Counted from the stretch's first letter, positions 46,209 to 57,986 are shown. The stretch: 64,000 nt of DNA from an uncultured Pseudomonadota bacterium (GCA_903848935.1 CAINHO010000030.1:1-64000); one strand, 5' to 3'. A program made the numbers and translations. The notes: a model not told the origin generated them from the letters alone.

Positions 46209-46751
46209 ATGAAAACGAAAATAGAATTTATACTTTCTGCTGACATCGTTGCGAATGCGACAAACGGACTTTTATTGGGCGACTTTAATCATTGGAATGA
46301 AGCGGCTGGCATTCCCTTGAAAAAGAAAAAAGATGGTTCATTCAAAACGACGCTGGAATTGGAAGCTGGTCAAACTTACGAATACCGTTATTTGTTAAAT
46401 GATGGTCGCTGGGTCAATGATAACCGCGCGAATTCGTCTGCTTATGCCCACGGTTATCAGGTTGAAAATTGCGTGATTACCGTTCCAGCAGCCGTCGTCA
46501 AACAAGATGATTTAACTAAAATCGAAGGCGTAGGTAAAAAAATCGCTGAATTGTTGATCGCTGAAAACATTGCAACATTTAGCGCGTTAGCCGACACGAA
46601 TACAAAAAAACTCCGCACTATCCTCGATGCAGCGGGCAATCGCTTTAAAATATACGACCCCGCTTCGTGGTCAAAACAAGCCAAATTAGCGGCAAATAAC
46701 AAATGGGACGCGCTTAAAGCATTGCAAAAAGAATTGAAAAACGCGAAATAA
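46209..46751 (+). CDS. CBM48-like glycogen-binding domain + helix-hairpin-helix domain protein
   Basis: A 180-residue protein from ATG 46209. The first half (FILSADIVANATNGLLLGDF, then EYRYLLNDGRWVND) is a CBM48/AMPK-beta-like fold. The second (LTKIEGVGKKIAELLIAENI, then LRTILDAAGNRFKIYDP) is the helix-hairpin-helix domain seen as a tail of some ribosomal and other proteins in many bacteria. The pair of domains in a short protein is known as 'isoamylase early set/HHH' type; the role is unknown. It is convergent with nadB, with 5 bp between. Confidence 0.8.
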   Translation: MKTKIEFILSADIVANATNGLLLGDFNHWNEAAGIPLKKKKDGSFKTTLELEAGQTYEYRYLLNDGRWVNDNRANSSAYAHGYQVENCVITVPAAVVKQDDLTKIEGVGKKIAELLIAENIATFSALADTNTKKLRTILDAAGNRFKIYDPASWSKQAKLAANNKWDALKALQKELKNAK

Positions 46752-46756
46752 CACGT

Positions 46757-48358
46757 TCAAGAATCCACGAAATTATTGGGCGTAAGTACGGTATTTTGCG
46801 CGGGTTGTGACATATCGAGATCGGGATAATCCAACGTGTAATGCAATCCGCGACTTTCTTTACGGTGTTGAGCGCAACGAATAATCAGTTCTGCGACAAC
46901 GACTAAATTTCGTAGTTCCAACAAATCGCTGGTGACTCGAAAATGTTGGTAATACTCGGCGATTTCTTTTTGTAGTAATTCGACCCGATTCATGGCGCGA
47001 TGCAAGCGTTTGTCGGTGCGAACAATACCAACGTAATCCCACATAAAATGGCGCAACTCGTTCCAATTGTGTGATACCACGACTTCTTCGTCGGAATCAC
47101 TCACTTGCGATTCATCCCATAATGGCAAATTTTGGGGCATTGTTAAATGGGGCAATTTTCGTTTAATGTCTTCGCTCGCACGAGTCGCAAACACTAAACA
47201 TTCCAACAATGAATTACTCGCCATCCGATTTGCGCCGTGTAATCCGGTGCAAGCGACTTCGCCCACCGCGTATAAATTTTCAATGTCGGTTCGTGCAAAA
47301 CTGTCGGTCAATACACCGCCGCAAGTGTAATGTGCCGCTGGAACGACGGGAATCGGTTGTTGCGTAATATCAATATCAAATTCCAAACATTGCTGATAAA
47401 TGTTCGGAAAATGCTCACGAATAAACGCCGCAGGCTTGTGACTAATATCTAAATACACACATTCAAGCCCGCGTTTTTTCATTTCATGATCAATCGCTCG
47501 TGCCACAATATCACGCGGAGCGAGTTCGCCACGTTTGTCGAAATGGTGCATAAACGCTGAACCGTCCGGCAAAATTAAACGTCCGCCTTCACCGCGCACG
47601 GCTTCGCTAATCAAAAACGAATGTCCGGCGGGATGATAAAGACAGGTCGGGTGAAATTGCATGAACTCTAAATTACTGACGCGACAACCCGCTCGCCATG
47701 CCACCGCCATGCCATCGCCAGTCGAACTTTGCGGATTGGTGCTGTACAAATAGGCTTTACTCGCGCCACCGGTGGCTAATGCGATTACTTTCGCGCTAAA
47801 TGTTTCGACGTGCTGCTGCAAACTATTGAACACATACGCACCGACACAACGATTATTTTTAATAATCAAATCGATGATATTGTGATTTTCAAACAGTTCG
47901 ATATTTGGATTTTCTTGAGCGCGGTGAATGAGCGACAACGACACCGCTTTTCCCGTGGCATCAGCCGTATGCACCACGCGCCGATGCGAATGTCCGCCTT
48001 CGAGATTTAAATGGAGTTTTTTTTCACCCGACGTGGTTTGCTCTTCGGTGAACATCACGCCTTGTTCGCGCAACCAATCAATAGAATCCTTACCGTGTTG
48101 AACCGTTAATTTCACAATTTCTTCGTTGCACAATCCCGCACCGGATTTGAGCGTGTCATTCAAGTGCGATTCAATCGAATCTTCGGCATCGAAAACCGCT
48201 GAAATTCCACCTTGCGCGTAATAAGTGCTACCAGCGGTTAAGGCGAATTTAGACAACACTGCCACGCGGATTTTGGCGTTAGCGAGTTTGAGAGCCAACG
48301 TTAAACCCGCGCCACCACTACCGATAATTAAAACATCAAAACTAAATTCGCCTTTCAC
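46757..48358 (-). CDS. nadB: L-aspartate oxidase
   Basis: NadB oxidises L-aspartate to iminoaspartate, the first step of NAD synthesis. The product is 533 residues from GTG 48358 ([18 protein letters not shown]), placed right after a TAGGTG element and 7 bp after accA; a longer frame runs into accA. FAD motif [14 protein letters not shown], substrate loop [12 protein letters not shown] and [13 protein letters not shown] are present. nadA and nadC are not in the window. Confidence 0.95.
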   Translation of the reverse strand: MKGEFSFDVLIIGSGGAGLTLALKLANAKIRVAVLSKFALTAGSTYYAQGGISAVFDAEDSIESHLNDTLKSGAGLCNEEIVKLTVQHGKDSIDWLREQGVMFTEEQTTSGEKKLHLNLEGGHSHRRVVHTADATGKAVSLSLIHRAQENPNIELFENHNIIDLIIKNNRCVGAYVFNSLQQHVETFSAKVIALATGGASKAYLYSTNPQSSTGDGMAVAWRAGCRVSNLEFMQFHPTCLYHPAGHSFLISEAVRGEGGRLILPDGSAFMHHFDKRGELAPRDIVARAIDHEMKKRGLECVYLDISHKPAAFIREHFPNIYQQCLEFDIDITQQPIPVVPAAHYTCGGVLTDSFARTDIENLYAVGEVACTGLHGANRMASNSLLECLVFATRASEDIKRKLPHLTMPQNLPLWDESQVSDSDEEVVVSHNWNELRHFMWDYVGIVRTDKRLHRAMNRVELLQKEIAEYYQHFRVTSDLLELRNLVVVAELIIRCAQHRKESRGLHYTLDYPDLDMSQPAQNTVLTPNNFVDS

Positions 48359-48365
48359 GCCGCAC

Positions 48366-49331
48366 CTATTTACTGGTTTCGTCAAACACGCCAAAACTCA
48401 TAATCCGCTGATAACGGTTTTCAAGTAACGTGTGAGTATCTTGACGTTTCAGTGTGTCTAAATGGCGCAATAACGTATCTTTTAAATTTAAAGCGGTGGT
48501 TTTGAAATCACGGTGTGCGCCGCCTAACGGTTCACGAACAACTTCATCTAAAAAGCCTTGTTCGCGAATTCGGTCGGCCGTAATGCCCATTGCTTCGGCA
48601 GCGAGTTGAACTTTATCGGGACTTTTCCACAAAATTGCCGCGCAACCTTCAGGCGAAATGACCGAATAAGTGCTGTATTCCAACATGATTAAACGGTCGC
48701 CCACACCAATTGCCAACGCGCCACCCGAACCACCTTCACCAATAATCGTGCAGATAATCGGGGTTTTGAGTTTAGACATTTCAAACAAATTTCGCGCAAT
48801 CGCTTCACTTTGACCGCGTTCTTCGGCATCAATTCCAGGATAAGCTCCTGGCGTGTCGATTAAACAAATAATCGGTAATTTAAAACGTTCCGCCAATTTC
48901 ATCACGCGCAACGCTTTACGATAGCCTTCGGGGCGTGGCATTCCAAAGTTACGGTGAATTTTTTCTTTGGTATCACGCCCTTTTTGATGCCCGATAATCA
49001 CGACGGGTTCACCGCCTAATTTCGCCATTCCACAAATAATCGCTTGATCGTCAGCATAAGCGCGATCGCCGTGTAATTCGTGGAAATCGGTAAAAATTAA
49101 ATCAATATAATCGAGCGTATACGGACGACCCGGATGACGTGAGATTTGCGAAATTTGCCAATCCGATAAATTCGCAAAAATAGATTCAGTTAACGCTTGG
49201 CTACGATCTTCTAATTGTTTCAGCGCGTCGGAAATGTTGATTTTATTATCGAACTGCACGTTACGCAGTTCTTCAATTTTCGCTTCTAAGACAGCAATCG
49301 GTTGTTCAAAATCGAGAAATTTTAAGTCCAT
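48366..49331 (-). CDS. accA: Acetyl-CoA carboxylase carboxyltransferase subunit alpha
   Basis: The 321-residue product has the N-terminal helix ([17 protein letters not shown]) and the carboxyltransferase core, e.g. [34 protein letters not shown] and [15 protein letters not shown]. It works with AccD to transfer CO2 from biotin to acetyl-CoA. Typical size and full motifs. It is 52 bp downstream of rarA. Confidence 0.98.
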   Translation of the reverse strand: MDLKFLDFEQPIAVLEAKIEELRNVQFDNKINISDALKQLEDRSQALTESIFANLSDWQISQISRHPGRPYTLDYIDLIFTDFHELHGDRAYADDQAIICGMAKLGGEPVVIIGHQKGRDTKEKIHRNFGMPRPEGYRKALRVMKLAERFKLPIICLIDTPGAYPGIDAEERGQSEAIARNLFEMSKLKTPIICTIIGEGGSGGALAIGVGDRLIMLEYSTYSVISPEGCAAILWKSPDKVQLAAEAMGITADRIREQGFLDEVVREPLGGAHRDFKTTALNLKDTLLRHLDTLKRQDTHTLLENRYQRIMSFGVFDETSK

Positions 49332-49383
49332 ATTTTTATTTTTTTAAGAGTTGATTTAAAAGTGGCGGATAGTATAAGGCAAT

Positions 49384-50688
49384 TCAGGAAATATACGCCG
49401 CGTCTAATTCACGCAAGCGTGCGAGTTTTTCTTTGATTTTAATTTCTAAACCCCGTTCGACCGGCTGGTAATAGCGTGTTCCCGCTAAGGATTCTGGGAA
49501 ATAATCTTCACCTGCGGCGTAAGCATCAGGTTCGTTATGAGCGTAACGATACATTTTGCCGTAATCCAACGCTTTCATTAACTTGGTCGGTGCATTCCGT
49601 AAATGAATCGGAGCTTCTAATGTTCCTGTCGCTTTAACGTGTGCCATTGCGGCGTTATAAGCCATATAAACGGCATTGCTTTTTGGCGCACACGCCATAT
49701 AAATCACGGCTTGCGCTAAAGATAATTCACCTTCTGGACTACCTAAACGTTCTTGAGCTTGCCACGCATTTAACGCTATTTCCAATGCACGCGGGTCGGC
49801 ATTGCCAATATCTTCTGAGGCAATTCGCACGATACGTCGTGCTAAATATGACAAATCACAGCCGCCATCAATCATGCGACAAAGCCAATATAATGCGGCA
49901 TCGGGTGAACTTCCTCGCACCGATTTATGTAATGCTGAAATTTGATTGTGAAATTCTTCACCATGCGAATCGAAGCGTCGCACACCGCCACTTAAAACCG
50001 CTTGGGCAATTGTTTCGTCAATAATGACGCTCGATTGTGCGGCGGCGACTTCCGCCGCGAGTTCCAATAAATTCAACAATCGTCGTGCATCACCGTCAGC
50101 GGTTTGGGCGAATTGCAATTTAATTTCGTCCGAAATTTCGAGTTTCAATTCGCCCAAACCGTGTATTTTATTTTTGAGCGTATGATTCAAAATGTTGAAC
50201 AAATCCGCGTGCGTCAACGGATTCAACACATAAACTCTTGCCCGTGAAAGGAGCGCATTATTCAAAGCAAACGACGGATTTTCAGTCGTCGCGCCAATAA
50301 AATATACCGTCCCATCTTCAACGTGCGGCAAAAACGCATCTTGCTGACTTTTGTTAAAACGATGCACTTCATCGACAAACAAAATCGTGCGCCGTTTTTC
50401 AAATTTTTGAATTGTTTTGGCGTGTTCAATCGCTTCACGGATTTCTTTCACGCCAGCTAAAACCGCCGAAATCGCTAAAAACTCGGCATTCGATTGTTTG
50501 GCAATTAAACGCGCTAACGTCGTTTTGCCGGTTCCCGACGCACCCCAAAAAATCATCGAATGCAAACGCCCCGATGTGAGCGCGATTTGTAACGGTTTTC
50601 CCGCTGAAAGAATGTGAGATTGTCCGACGTAATCGCTTAATTCATGCGGGCGCATTCGTTCGGCTAAGGGTTGAAAATTTGTGTTCAT
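49384..50688 (-). CDS. rarA: Replication-associated recombination protein A (MgsA)
   Basis: The 434-residue AAA+ ATPase has Walker [15 protein letters not shown], Walker [11 protein letters not shown] and a C-terminal tetramer domain ([35 protein letters not shown]). It acts at stalled replication forks. The neighbours lolA and serS, common in gammaproteobacteria, are absent. Confidence 0.96.
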   Translation of the reverse strand: MNTNFQPLAERMRPHELSDYVGQSHILSAGKPLQIALTSGRLHSMIFWGASGTGKTTLARLIAKQSNAEFLAISAVLAGVKEIREAIEHAKTIQKFEKRRTILFVDEVHRFNKSQQDAFLPHVEDGTVYFIGATTENPSFALNNALLSRARVYVLNPLTHADLFNILNHTLKNKIHGLGELKLEISDEIKLQFAQTADGDARRLLNLLELAAEVAAAQSSVIIDETIAQAVLSGGVRRFDSHGEEFHNQISALHKSVRGSSPDAALYWLCRMIDGGCDLSYLARRIVRIASEDIGNADPRALEIALNAWQAQERLGSPEGELSLAQAVIYMACAPKSNAVYMAYNAAMAHVKATGTLEAPIHLRNAPTKLMKALDYGKMYRYAHNEPDAYAAGEDYFPESLAGTRYYQPVERGLEIKIKEKLARLRELDAAYIS

Positions 50689-50767
50689 TTTGTGGATTCG
50701 TCTGATTTTTATTGAATGCGTTGGCGAATGTAAATCCGTCTTCCGTCACAAAACTTCTCGCATTAAA

Positions 50768-50800
50768 AAAGCCCTGCAACTATGAAGTTGCAGAGCTTTT
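50768..50800 (-). terminator. Terminator downstream of the secreted helical protein gene
   Basis: AAAGCCCTGCAACT (50768-50781) pairs with AGTTGCAGAGCTTT (50787-50800) with one mismatch, flanked by A- and T-runs, so it can act on both strands; on the minus strand it ends the gene at 50821. Confidence 0.85.
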
Positions 50801-50820
50801 TAGTTTCAGAAAGCGTGAAC

Positions 50821-51207
50821 TTAAAGAATCGATTTCAAAGCCAAAATGCCTTTGTGTGCATCTCTTAATTCTTGTTCTGCTTGTTGCGTTGAACCTTCTT
50901 TTACATGGTTACGCGCCGCTTTGATTGAATTGTTTGCTTTGGTGCTTGCGCGAAAAACTGAATCGCTTGCGTTGATTTCTTTAACAGAATCTGATGCGTC
51001 TTTAATCAATTTAGACACGGCTTCTGCGTCGCCACCAGCAATTAACGCATCCAGTGCAACTTGAATTTTACCGGCTGTAATATCAATAGCCGCTGTTGGA
51101 CTAAAAACAATACGACCTGAATCAGTTTCAGCAAAAGCAGTCGTAGAAACTGCACCGAAAGAAGCGGCAACTAATACAGCTAAAGCGATTTTTTTCAATG
51201 TATTCAT
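50821..51207 (-). CDS. Small secreted helical protein
   Basis: A 128-residue protein with a clear Sec signal (KKIALAVLVAASFGAVSTTAFAE). The mature part is helical and rich in Ala, Lys, Asp and Ser (ALDALIAGGDAEAVSKLIKD, SIKAARNHVKEGSTQQAEQELRDA), no Cys. I do not recognise the family. Similar small periplasmic helical proteins appear in Thiotrichales and methanotrophs. It is a single-gene unit with its own terminator. Confidence 0.75.
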   Translation of the reverse strand: MNTLKKIALAVLVAASFGAVSTTAFAETDSGRIVFSPTAAIDITAGKIQVALDALIAGGDAEAVSKLIKDASDSVKEINASDSVFRASTKANNSIKAARNHVKEGSTQQAEQELRDAHKGILALKSIL

Positions 51208-51344
51208 TAACGTTAATCCTCAAATTGTTATTATTTTGGGTTGTAAGGGGAAAAATAGCCACCGCAGAACGATGTGCTGACAGCAATTCTAAACACATTT
51301 ACGAATTTTTCAACCAATCCCACGATTACACACACTTTTAGTGG

Positions 51345-52175
51345 TTAATTTACCGACCATTGCACCACGCCGGTATAAGCGGTAATTAAAACAATCGCGC
51401 CAAAAACCAATCGATACCATGCGAAAACTAAAAAATCGTGCTGACTGATATAACGTAACAGGGCTTTAATCGCTAACAACGCACTGAAAAATGCGGCAAT
51501 CATTCCCAAAACAAAAACAGGTGCATCGGTGACAACATCAAGTAAATCACGGTGTTTGTACAAATCATAAACACTTGCCGCACACAACGTTGGAATCGCT
51601 AAAAAGAATGAAAATTCGGTTGCCGCTTGGCGTGAAAGTCCAAATAACAAACCGCCAATAATCGTTGCGCCAGAACGTGATGTGCCAGGAATTAGGGCGA
51701 AGGCTTGTGCGAAACCAAGTTTAAGTGCGTCTACTTTAGACAACTCATCGACAGAGTTAATTCGCACCGTATGCGTCCGTTTTTCTGCCCAAATAATAAT
51801 GAATGCACCCACAATAAATGCTAATGCTACGGAAACGGGTTTGAATAATACCGCTTTGATGTATTTACTAAATAAAAAACCCAAAATTGCAGCAGGTAAA
51901 AATGCGATGATTAAATTTAATGTGAAATTTTGTGCAGTTTTTTCTTTCCGAAACAAGCCACTAAACGTGTCGCCAATTCTGTGGCGATATTCCCAACACA
52001 CCGCGAAAATTGCGCCAACTTGAATCACTAACTCGAACAATTTGCCTTTGTCGTCGTTAAAATTCAGCAAATCTCCTACTAAAATCAAATGTCCTGTGCT
52101 GGAAATCGGTAAAAATTCGGTCAGTCCTTCGACCACGCCTAAAATCAATACTTTTACTGCGAGTAATAAATCCAT
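51345..52175 (-). CDS. uppP: Undecaprenyl-diphosphatase UppP/BacA
   Basis: The product of 276 residues has about eight membrane helices with the active-site motifs [16 protein letters not shown] and [18 protein letters not shown]. It recycles undecaprenyl diphosphate for cell-wall and glycan synthesis and gives bacitracin resistance. It is the last gene of a minus-strand operon that starts at 57417. Confidence 0.96.
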   Translation of the reverse strand: MDLLLAVKVLILGVVEGLTEFLPISSTGHLILVGDLLNFNDDKGKLFELVIQVGAIFAVCWEYRHRIGDTFSGLFRKEKTAQNFTLNLIIAFLPAAILGFLFSKYIKAVLFKPVSVALAFIVGAFIIIWAEKRTHTVRINSVDELSKVDALKLGFAQAFALIPGTSRSGATIIGGLLFGLSRQAATEFSFFLAIPTLCAASVYDLYKHRDLLDVVTDAPVFVLGMIAAFFSALLAIKALLRYISQHDFLVFAWYRLVFGAIVLITAYTGVVQWSVN

Positions 52176-52198
52176 AAATCCTGTTGAGTGTGTGAATT

Positions 52199-52534
52199 TT
52201 AAGGTTTGACGTTAATCGTAATGCCTGCACCATCGAACGATTTTATTTTATCTTGTTCGGGATATGGCGACATAATCGCTTCAGTGCCAAGTTCGACTTC
52301 TTGTTGAATTTTTTTCGATTTTTCAATGGTAAAACTCGATTTTGCTTGCGTAATTGACGGGTCAAATTTATTTTCGGCTTGTAGCGGCAACGATAAATCT
52401 AACGTTTTAGGTGCCGATGTTTTAACCGTTAATTCAACTACATCGTGTTTTTTATGATGATGCCAACGAAAGCCCGTTAACATCGACATTATTACAATCA
52501 AAAAACTGACTAAAAATAAGCGACGTGTTTTCAT
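52199..52534 (-). CDS. Short protein with an N-terminal membrane or signal segment
   Basis: A 111-residue protein. The N-terminal hydrophobic segment ([19 protein letters not shown]) is followed by WHHHKKHD and a polar domain with no known motif. It overlaps the fumarase stop by 4 bp and ends 23 bp before uppP. Unknown function. Confidence 0.6.
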   Translation of the reverse strand: MKTRRLFLVSFLIVIMSMLTGFRWHHHKKHDVVELTVKTSAPKTLDLSLPLQAENKFDPSITQAKSSFTIEKSKKIQQEVELGTEAIMSPYPEQDKIKSFDGAGITINVKP

Positions 52535-54057
52535 TTTGTTATCTCAACAACAGGAATTCTGCCAATTTTTATCTGCCATTCTTTTGGTGCAATATGATGG
52601 ATTGAAATCCCTTCCGAATCGACTGCGACCGTTACGGGCATATCTTCAACCACAAATTCATGAATAGCCTCCATTCCTAAATCAGCAAATGCCAGAATTC
52701 TTGATTTTTTTATGGCTTTCGAAACCAAATACGCCGCGCCACCGACCGCGATTAAATAAACTGAATGATGTTTTTTAATTTCGGCAATGGCGGATTCACC
52801 GCGTTCAGATTTCCCAATCATGCCGAGCAAGCCTGTTTTTTCGAGTAATGGCGCGGTGAATTTATCCATGCGCGTCGCGGTTGTTGGGCCAGCTGAACCC
52901 ACGACTTCATCTCGCACCGCATCAACCGGGCCAACGTAATAAATAAATTTGTTGGTGAAATCCACGCCGTCAGGTAACGCTTCGCCCCGCGCCAACATTT
53001 CACACAACCGTTTATGGGCTGCGTCGCGTCCTGTCAAAAGCGTGCCGCTAAGTAAAAGAGTTTCACCGACTTGCCAAGTCGTTACGTCTTCAGGTTTGAG
53101 CGTGTCTAAATTCACGCGCCGTGCTGCGTCAACATTCCAAGTAATTTGCGGATAATCTTCCAAACGAGGCGATTTGAATTCTGCGACTCCGCTACCGTCT
53201 AAGATAAAATGAACGTGGCGCGTCGCGGCACAATTCGGAATAATTGCAATCGGTAAATTCGCCGCGTGCGTGGGATAATCTAAAATTTTAACATCCAAAA
53301 CCGTCGTCAAACCACCCAAACCTTGTGCGCCGATGCCGAGCGCATTCACTTTTTCGTAAAGTTCTAAACGCAATTCTTCCAAACGATTCGACGCGCCACG
53401 TTGTTGCAATTTTTGAATATCAATCGAACCCATGCAAGCCTGTTTAGCGAGTAACATCGCTTTTTCTGCCGTGCCACCAATTCCAATCCCTAAAATTCCA
53501 GGTGGACACCAACCCGCGCCCATCGTCGGCACCGTTTTTAAAATCCATTCCACAATATCATCGGACGGATTGAGCATGGCAAATTTAGCTTTGGCTTCCG
53601 AACCACCACCTTTCGCAGCAATATCGATTTCGACTTTATCGCCCAATACAAATTCGGTATGAATCACAGCGGGCGTGTTGTCGCGCGTGTTAATCCGTTC
53701 ACCTGCTGGGTCGCTCAAAATCGAAGCTCGCAATGGATTATCAACATTTTGATAGGCACGCCGCACGCCTTCGTTAATCATGTCGGCTAAACTCAAATTT
53801 GTTTCCCAACGAACATTCATGCCTATTTTTACAAACACCGTGACGATGCCCGTATCTTGGCAAATCGGACGCTTTCCTTCAGCGCACAAACGCGAGTTGA
53901 TTAAAATTTGCGCCATCGCATCTTTTGCGGCTGGACTTTCTTCGCGCAAATACGCAGCATTCAATGCCTGAATAAAATCTTGCGGGTGATAATACGAAAT
54001 AAATTGCAAGGCTTGCGCGATGCTTTCAATAACATCTTCTTGGCGAATTTTGGTCAT
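52531..54057 (-). CDS. fumA: Class I fumarate hydratase (FumA/FumB type)
   Basis: The 508-residue product has the N-terminal alpha domain with Fe-S Cys (LCAEGKRPICQDTGIVTVF; PNCAATRHVHF) and the C-terminal beta domain (VGSAGPTTATRMD). Class I fumarases carry a 4Fe-4S cluster sensitive to oxygen and superoxide. It converts fumarate to malate in the TCA cycle. Two-subunit forms exist; here it is one chain. It starts 15 bp after the aminopeptidase. Confidence 0.95.
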   Translation of the reverse strand: MTKIRQEDVIESIAQALQFISYYHPQDFIQALNAAYLREESPAAKDAMAQILINSRLCAEGKRPICQDTGIVTVFVKIGMNVRWETNLSLADMINEGVRRAYQNVDNPLRASILSDPAGERINTRDNTPAVIHTEFVLGDKVEIDIAAKGGGSEAKAKFAMLNPSDDIVEWILKTVPTMGAGWCPPGILGIGIGGTAEKAMLLAKQACMGSIDIQKLQQRGASNRLEELRLELYEKVNALGIGAQGLGGLTTVLDVKILDYPTHAANLPIAIIPNCAATRHVHFILDGSGVAEFKSPRLEDYPQITWNVDAARRVNLDTLKPEDVTTWQVGETLLLSGTLLTGRDAAHKRLCEMLARGEALPDGVDFTNKFIYYVGPVDAVRDEVVGSAGPTTATRMDKFTAPLLEKTGLLGMIGKSERGESAIAEIKKHHSVYLIAVGGAAYLVSKAIKKSRILAFADLGMEAIHEFVVEDMPVTVAVDSEGISIHHIAPKEWQIKIGRIPVVEITK

Positions 54058-54072
54058 AAAATTTTCAGTCAG

Positions 54073-55371
54073 TTAATGTTGGAAAAAACATTTCATAACA
54101 GCAATCATCGCGCCATGATCCAAAACACCTGCACTTTCGCGGCAACTGTGCATCGCCCACATGGGATTTCCAACATCCACACCACGAATGCCTAATTTTG
54201 CTGAAACCATCGCGCCAATCGTACTTCCACACGACAAATCATTTCGATGCGAATACATTTGATACGGGACGTTTGCCTGTTCGCACCATCGCATAAACAT
54301 CGCTTCTGAAACACCGTCCGACGTGTAACGCTGATTCACATTCACTTTAATGACCACGCCGTGATTGACGTGAACCGTGTGTGCTGCGTCGTAAACTTGT
54401 GGGAAATTTGGGTGATAAGCGTGTGCCATATCCGCGCTAATCAAAAAACTTCGCGCCAAGGCTCTGACGAAATCTTGTGAACTTTGCGAAGTTGCGTCAC
54501 TAATGCGTTGCAACGTGTCAGTCAAAAAACTGCCTGATGCGCCACAATGACTTTCGCTGCCCACTTCTTCATGATCAAAAAATGCACAAACTAATGTGCT
54601 GTCGTTTTTCAAAATCGACTCATCAAGCAGCGCGTTTATCGCGGCATGACAGGATGCTAAATTGTCGATTTGTCCGTTGGCAAAAAACTCATTATTTGCG
54701 CCCCAAAAACTGCCTTTTTGCGTATCGAAAACGTTTAAATCCCACGCTAAAATCTTTTGAGTCGTTTCGGGTAATTGGGATTTTAACAACGTTAAAAATT
54801 GTGACGCGGGCAATTGTTCCACCACATTCGCGAACATTAAACCCAATTCATTTTGCTTCTGGAATTTTAAACCGTCTTCGTTGACGTTACGATTGAGATG
54901 AATCGCTAAATTGGGTAAACGTAAAAGTGGTTGTGGAAAATGCACCAAACTTTGCGCCAATTCACCGTTTGCCATTTGATAATTTACACGCCCCGCAAGG
55001 CTCAATTCGCGGTCTGCAAACGTGGTGATGATTGCACCGCCGTAAATTTCAACGTTTAGGCGTTCAAGTCCAGCCGTTGTATTAGTTGGATTTGGTTTGA
55101 TTCGTAAACTGGGCGAATCGGTGTGTGCGCCGATGATTTTAAAACCTGTTTCAGCGACCGTTTTTTCACCATGAACAAAAACGATAATCGAGGAATCGCC
55201 GCGCACGACGTAATAACGTCCGCCTGTTTTTAATGTCCACGTTTCGGTTTCGTACAATCGTTGAAATTGAAATGCCGCGAGTTGTGTTTCAAGGGTTTTG
55301 ACAACGTGCCACGGACTTGGGCTGTCGTCGATAAAATCGAGTAAATTTTGAGCAGATTGTTGAGCATTCAT
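54073..55371 (-). CDS. apeB: M18 family aspartyl aminopeptidase
   Basis: A 432-residue metallopeptidase with the metal-binding motifs [36 protein letters not shown] and GTTIGAM-like [16 protein letters not shown] plus MHSCRESAG near the end. It cuts acidic or neutral residues from peptide N-termini in the cytoplasm. Normal length. It overlaps the msrB stop by 4 bp. Confidence 0.95.
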   Translation of the reverse strand: MNAQQSAQNLLDFIDDSPSPWHVVKTLETQLAAFQFQRLYETETWTLKTGGRYYVVRGDSSIIVFVHGEKTVAETGFKIIGAHTDSPSLRIKPNPTNTTAGLERLNVEIYGGAIITTFADRELSLAGRVNYQMANGELAQSLVHFPQPLLRLPNLAIHLNRNVNEDGLKFQKQNELGLMFANVVEQLPASQFLTLLKSQLPETTQKILAWDLNVFDTQKGSFWGANNEFFANGQIDNLASCHAAINALLDESILKNDSTLVCAFFDHEEVGSESHCGASGSFLTDTLQRISDATSQSSQDFVRALARSFLISADMAHAYHPNFPQVYDAAHTVHVNHGVVIKVNVNQRYTSDGVSEAMFMRWCEQANVPYQMYSHRNDLSCGSTIGAMVSAKLGIRGVDVGNPMWAMHSCRESAGVLDHGAMIAVMKCFFQH

Positions 55372-55733
55372 GAGCGGTCTCGCAAAAGTAAAGCAGCGGA
55401 ATTAACACAATAACGCAAACCTGTCGGTTCGATACCGTCAGTGAAAACGTGTCCTAAATGCGCGTTACAATTTTGGCAAACAATTTCGACGCGACGCATT
55501 CCATGCGTATTATCGATATTTTCGGCGACACGATTTTCTAACGCTTGCCAAAAACTTGGCCAGCCCGAACCCGAATCATATTTTGTTTGTGAATCAAAAA
55601 GTGGCGCGTCGCAGCACACACAATGGTAAATGCCGTCTTGTTTGCAATCGACATATTTGCCAGTGAATGCGGGTTCGGTCGCTTTGAGGCGGCAAATGTT
55701 AAATTGTTCAGGTGTGAGTTGGTTGTCGTTCAT
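55368..55733 (-). CDS. msrB: Peptide methionine-R-sulfoxide reductase MsrB
   Basis: A 121-residue protein: two CxxC zinc motifs ([10 protein letters not shown] and [13 protein letters not shown]), [10 protein letters not shown], and the catalytic Cys in [12 protein letters not shown]. It reduces the R-epimer of Met sulfoxide using thioredoxin. In the middle of an operon with 4-bp overlaps on both sides. Confidence 0.96.
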   Translation of the reverse strand: MNDNQLTPEQFNICRLKATEPAFTGKYVDCKQDGIYHCVCCDAPLFDSQTKYDSGSGWPSFWQALENRVAENIDNTHGMRRVEIVCQNCNAHLGHVFTDGIEPTGLRYCVNSAALLLRDRS

Positions 55734-56494
55734 GTTTTAATCCCCGTACCGCGTTGCAATAGCCACAACGCAAAAAATGTCAGTAATAAAATAAATCCGC
55801 CCGTCATCAAAAATGCCAACGAAATATCGACATCGGACACGCCAATCACGCTAAAACGAAACGCACTCACCATGTATAAAATCGGATTGCCGAGCGAAAT
55901 GTGTTGCCAAATCAGCGGCAACATATCGACTGAATAAAACACGCCGCCCAAATAACTCAATGGCGTTAAAACGAAATTTGGAATAATCGAAATGTCGTCA
56001 AAACTTTCTGCCAAAATCGCGTTGATAAATCCTGCCAGCGAAAATAACGTTGACGTTAAAAGCACAACAGCCATCGCCATTGCTGGATTTTGAACATTCA
56101 ACGGGGTGAAAAATAGCGAAATGACTGCCACGACTACGCCAACTAAAACTCCGCGTAAAATGCCGCCGCTAATATAACCTGCCAAAATCACCCAATTCGG
56201 CACCGGCGCAACGAGTAGTTCTTCGATATTGTGTTGAAATTTAGTTGAGTAAAACGATGAAACGACATTCGCGTAAGAATGCGTAATCACCGACATTAAA
56301 ATAATGCCTGGCACGATGTAATCCATATAACTCGTGCCGTGAATCGTGCCAATACGGTCGCCGATGAGTTTGCCAAAAATCAGAAAATACAACGCCGTCG
56401 TAATTGCGGGCGGCAATAATGTTTGTGGCCAAATCCTAATAAATCGATAAATTTCTTTTCGGACAATCGTATTAAACGCAATGAAGACGCTCAT
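55730..56494 (-). CDS. ABC-2 type transport permease
   Basis: A 254-residue protein with six membrane helices, e.g. [40 protein letters not shown] and [20 protein letters not shown]. That last ABC-2 motif is the YadH/NodJ type. With the adjacent ATPase it forms a simple exporter (YadGH-like); the substrate is not known. It overlaps both neighbours by 4 bp. Confidence 0.9.
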   Translation of the reverse strand: MSVFIAFNTIVRKEIYRFIRIWPQTLLPPAITTALYFLIFGKLIGDRIGTIHGTSYMDYIVPGIILMSVITHSYANVVSSFYSTKFQHNIEELLVAPVPNWVILAGYISGGILRGVLVGVVVAVISLFFTPLNVQNPAMAMAVVLLTSTLFSLAGFINAILAESFDDISIIPNFVLTPLSYLGGVFYSVDMLPLIWQHISLGNPILYMVSAFRFSVIGVSDVDISLAFLMTGGFILLLTFFALWLLQRGTGIKT

Positions 56495-57417
56495 GATTCC
56501 CTCGCGTTTTTGTTGTCGATTAAGTTGATAAATAATTGTTCTAAACGATTACTTTTGTTTTTCATGCTGATGACATGGATATTTGCTGTGCTAAGTTGCG
56601 CGAATAAATCGTTCAATCCGCGTTCTTTTGGTACACCAACTTCTAAGATTTTTTCGCTGATTTGTTTGATTTCGTAACCGTTTAACGTTGGTAATATCGT
56701 CACCGGTTGCGCTAAATCTAAAATGAAATAATCAACATGCAAGCGCGTCAACAAACTCGCCATATCAGAATGCTCGATGATTTGACCGCTGTCGATAATG
56801 GCGATATTGCGGCACAAACTTTCCGCCTCTTCCAAATAATGCGTGGTCAAAATAATGGTCGTGCCTTGCGCGTTCACGTCTTTCATCATTTCCCACATCG
56901 AACGACGAATTTCAATATCTACGCCCGCCGTGGGTTCGTCGAGAATCAACAATTTAGGTGCGTGAACCATTGCGCGTGCAATCATCACACGGCGTTTCAT
57001 ACCGCCCGATAAACGGCGTGACATCGTGTCGCGCTTGTCCCATAAATCGACTTGTTTTAAACAGGTTTCCGTTCGTTGCAATGCCAATTTTCGCGGAATG
57101 CCATAGTAACCGGCTTGATTGAGAACGATGTTTTTGGCGGTATCGAATTGATTGAAGTTGATTTCTTGCGGCACTAAACCCAAACAGCTTTTGGCTAAAT
57201 TGCGTTGCGTTTTGACATCGTAACCGAAGATTTTTACCGTGCCGCTGGTCGCATTCACCAACGAACTAATGATGCCGATTGCCGTGGATTTACCTGCGCC
57301 ATTCGCGCCGAGTAAGGCAAAAAAATCGCCTTGTTTGACTTCTAAATCGATGCCTTTGAGAGCTTCAAAGCCGTTGGAATACGTTTTACGAAGATTGTGT
57401 ATTGAGAGTGCATTCAT
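56491..57417 (-). CDS. ABC transporter ATPase (YadG-like)
   Basis: A 308-residue ABC ATPase: Walker A LGANGAGKSTAIG, signature RRLSGGMKRRVMIARAM, Walker B LLILDEPTAGVD, H-loop LTTHYLEEAE, with a C-terminal extension. It pairs with the permease downstream. This is the first gene of the run that ends with uppP, and the upstream gap holds the cytochrome c terminator. Confidence 0.93.
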   Translation of the reverse strand: MNALSIHNLRKTYSNGFEALKGIDLEVKQGDFFALLGANGAGKSTAIGIISSLVNATSGTVKIFGYDVKTQRNLAKSCLGLVPQEINFNQFDTAKNIVLNQAGYYGIPRKLALQRTETCLKQVDLWDKRDTMSRRLSGGMKRRVMIARAMVHAPKLLILDEPTAGVDIEIRRSMWEMMKDVNAQGTTIILTTHYLEEAESLCRNIAIIDSGQIIEHSDMASLLTRLHVDYFILDLAQPVTILPTLNGYEIKQISEKILEVGVPKERGLNDLFAQLSTANIHVISMKNKSNRLEQLFINLIDNKNARES

Positions 57418-57454
57418 GGGGTCAGTTTAGCAGTTTTCAGCGTGAAAAATTGGT

Positions 57455-57488
57455 AAAAAAAAACCGCACTAGCAAAACTAGCACGGTT
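57455..57488 (-). terminator. Terminator after the cytochrome c gene
   Basis: On the minus strand AACCGTGCTAG, loop of 5, CTAGTGCGGTT, an 11-bp stem with two G-U pairs, then nine T. Confidence 0.88.
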
Positions 57489-57521
57489 CACCTTTTTAAC
57501 AACGAAACGGAGAATTTCGTT

Positions 57522-57860
57522 TTATTTGCTGCCTAAGTAAGCGAACAATGCGTCAACCGCTTGATCTTCGCCGTAGCCCGCTTTTTTAACTGGACCCACT
57601 TCCATGATTGCTGCGATAGCTTTTGGCATTCCGCCTTTGCCATCTTTCAATGTTTGTTCAAAGCTCGCACGAGTCAATTTGCCTGATTTTACTAAATCAA
57701 ATAATTGTGGGTTTGATGCGATGTCGTGGCAAGTGCCACAACCACGACCGAATGAACGTTCGTAGATTTTCGCGCCGATTTCTAATTTTTCGTCAGCCAA
57801 AACCGAACCACTTAAACCGATTAACGCGACTGCTGCTAAAGCTAAAACTGATTTTTTCAT
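57522..57860 (-). CDS. Periplasmic class I cytochrome c
   Basis: The product has 112 residues from ATG 57860. Sec signal (KKSVLALAAVALIGLSGSVLA), haem site CGTCH, and likely Met ligand in KGGMPKAIAAIM. One haem. Small cytochromes of this shape carry electrons between periplasmic enzymes; sulfur-oxidation or respiratory use is open. Followed by its own terminator. Confidence 0.88.
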   Translation of the reverse strand: MKKSVLALAAVALIGLSGSVLADEKLEIGAKIYERSFGRGCGTCHDIASNPQLFDLVKSGKLTRASFEQTLKDGKGGMPKAIAAIMEVGPVKKAGYGEDQAVDALFAYLGSK

Positions 57861-57986
57861 AATATCCTCAAGGGTAGTCAAAAAGTTGTTTTTCTTGTTT
57901 TAAACACATTCAAGTAAAAGATTGAACGCGGCAAAGGATAAGGATTTTACCGCTAAAATTCAACGCTTTTGTTGAAAAACTGCTGT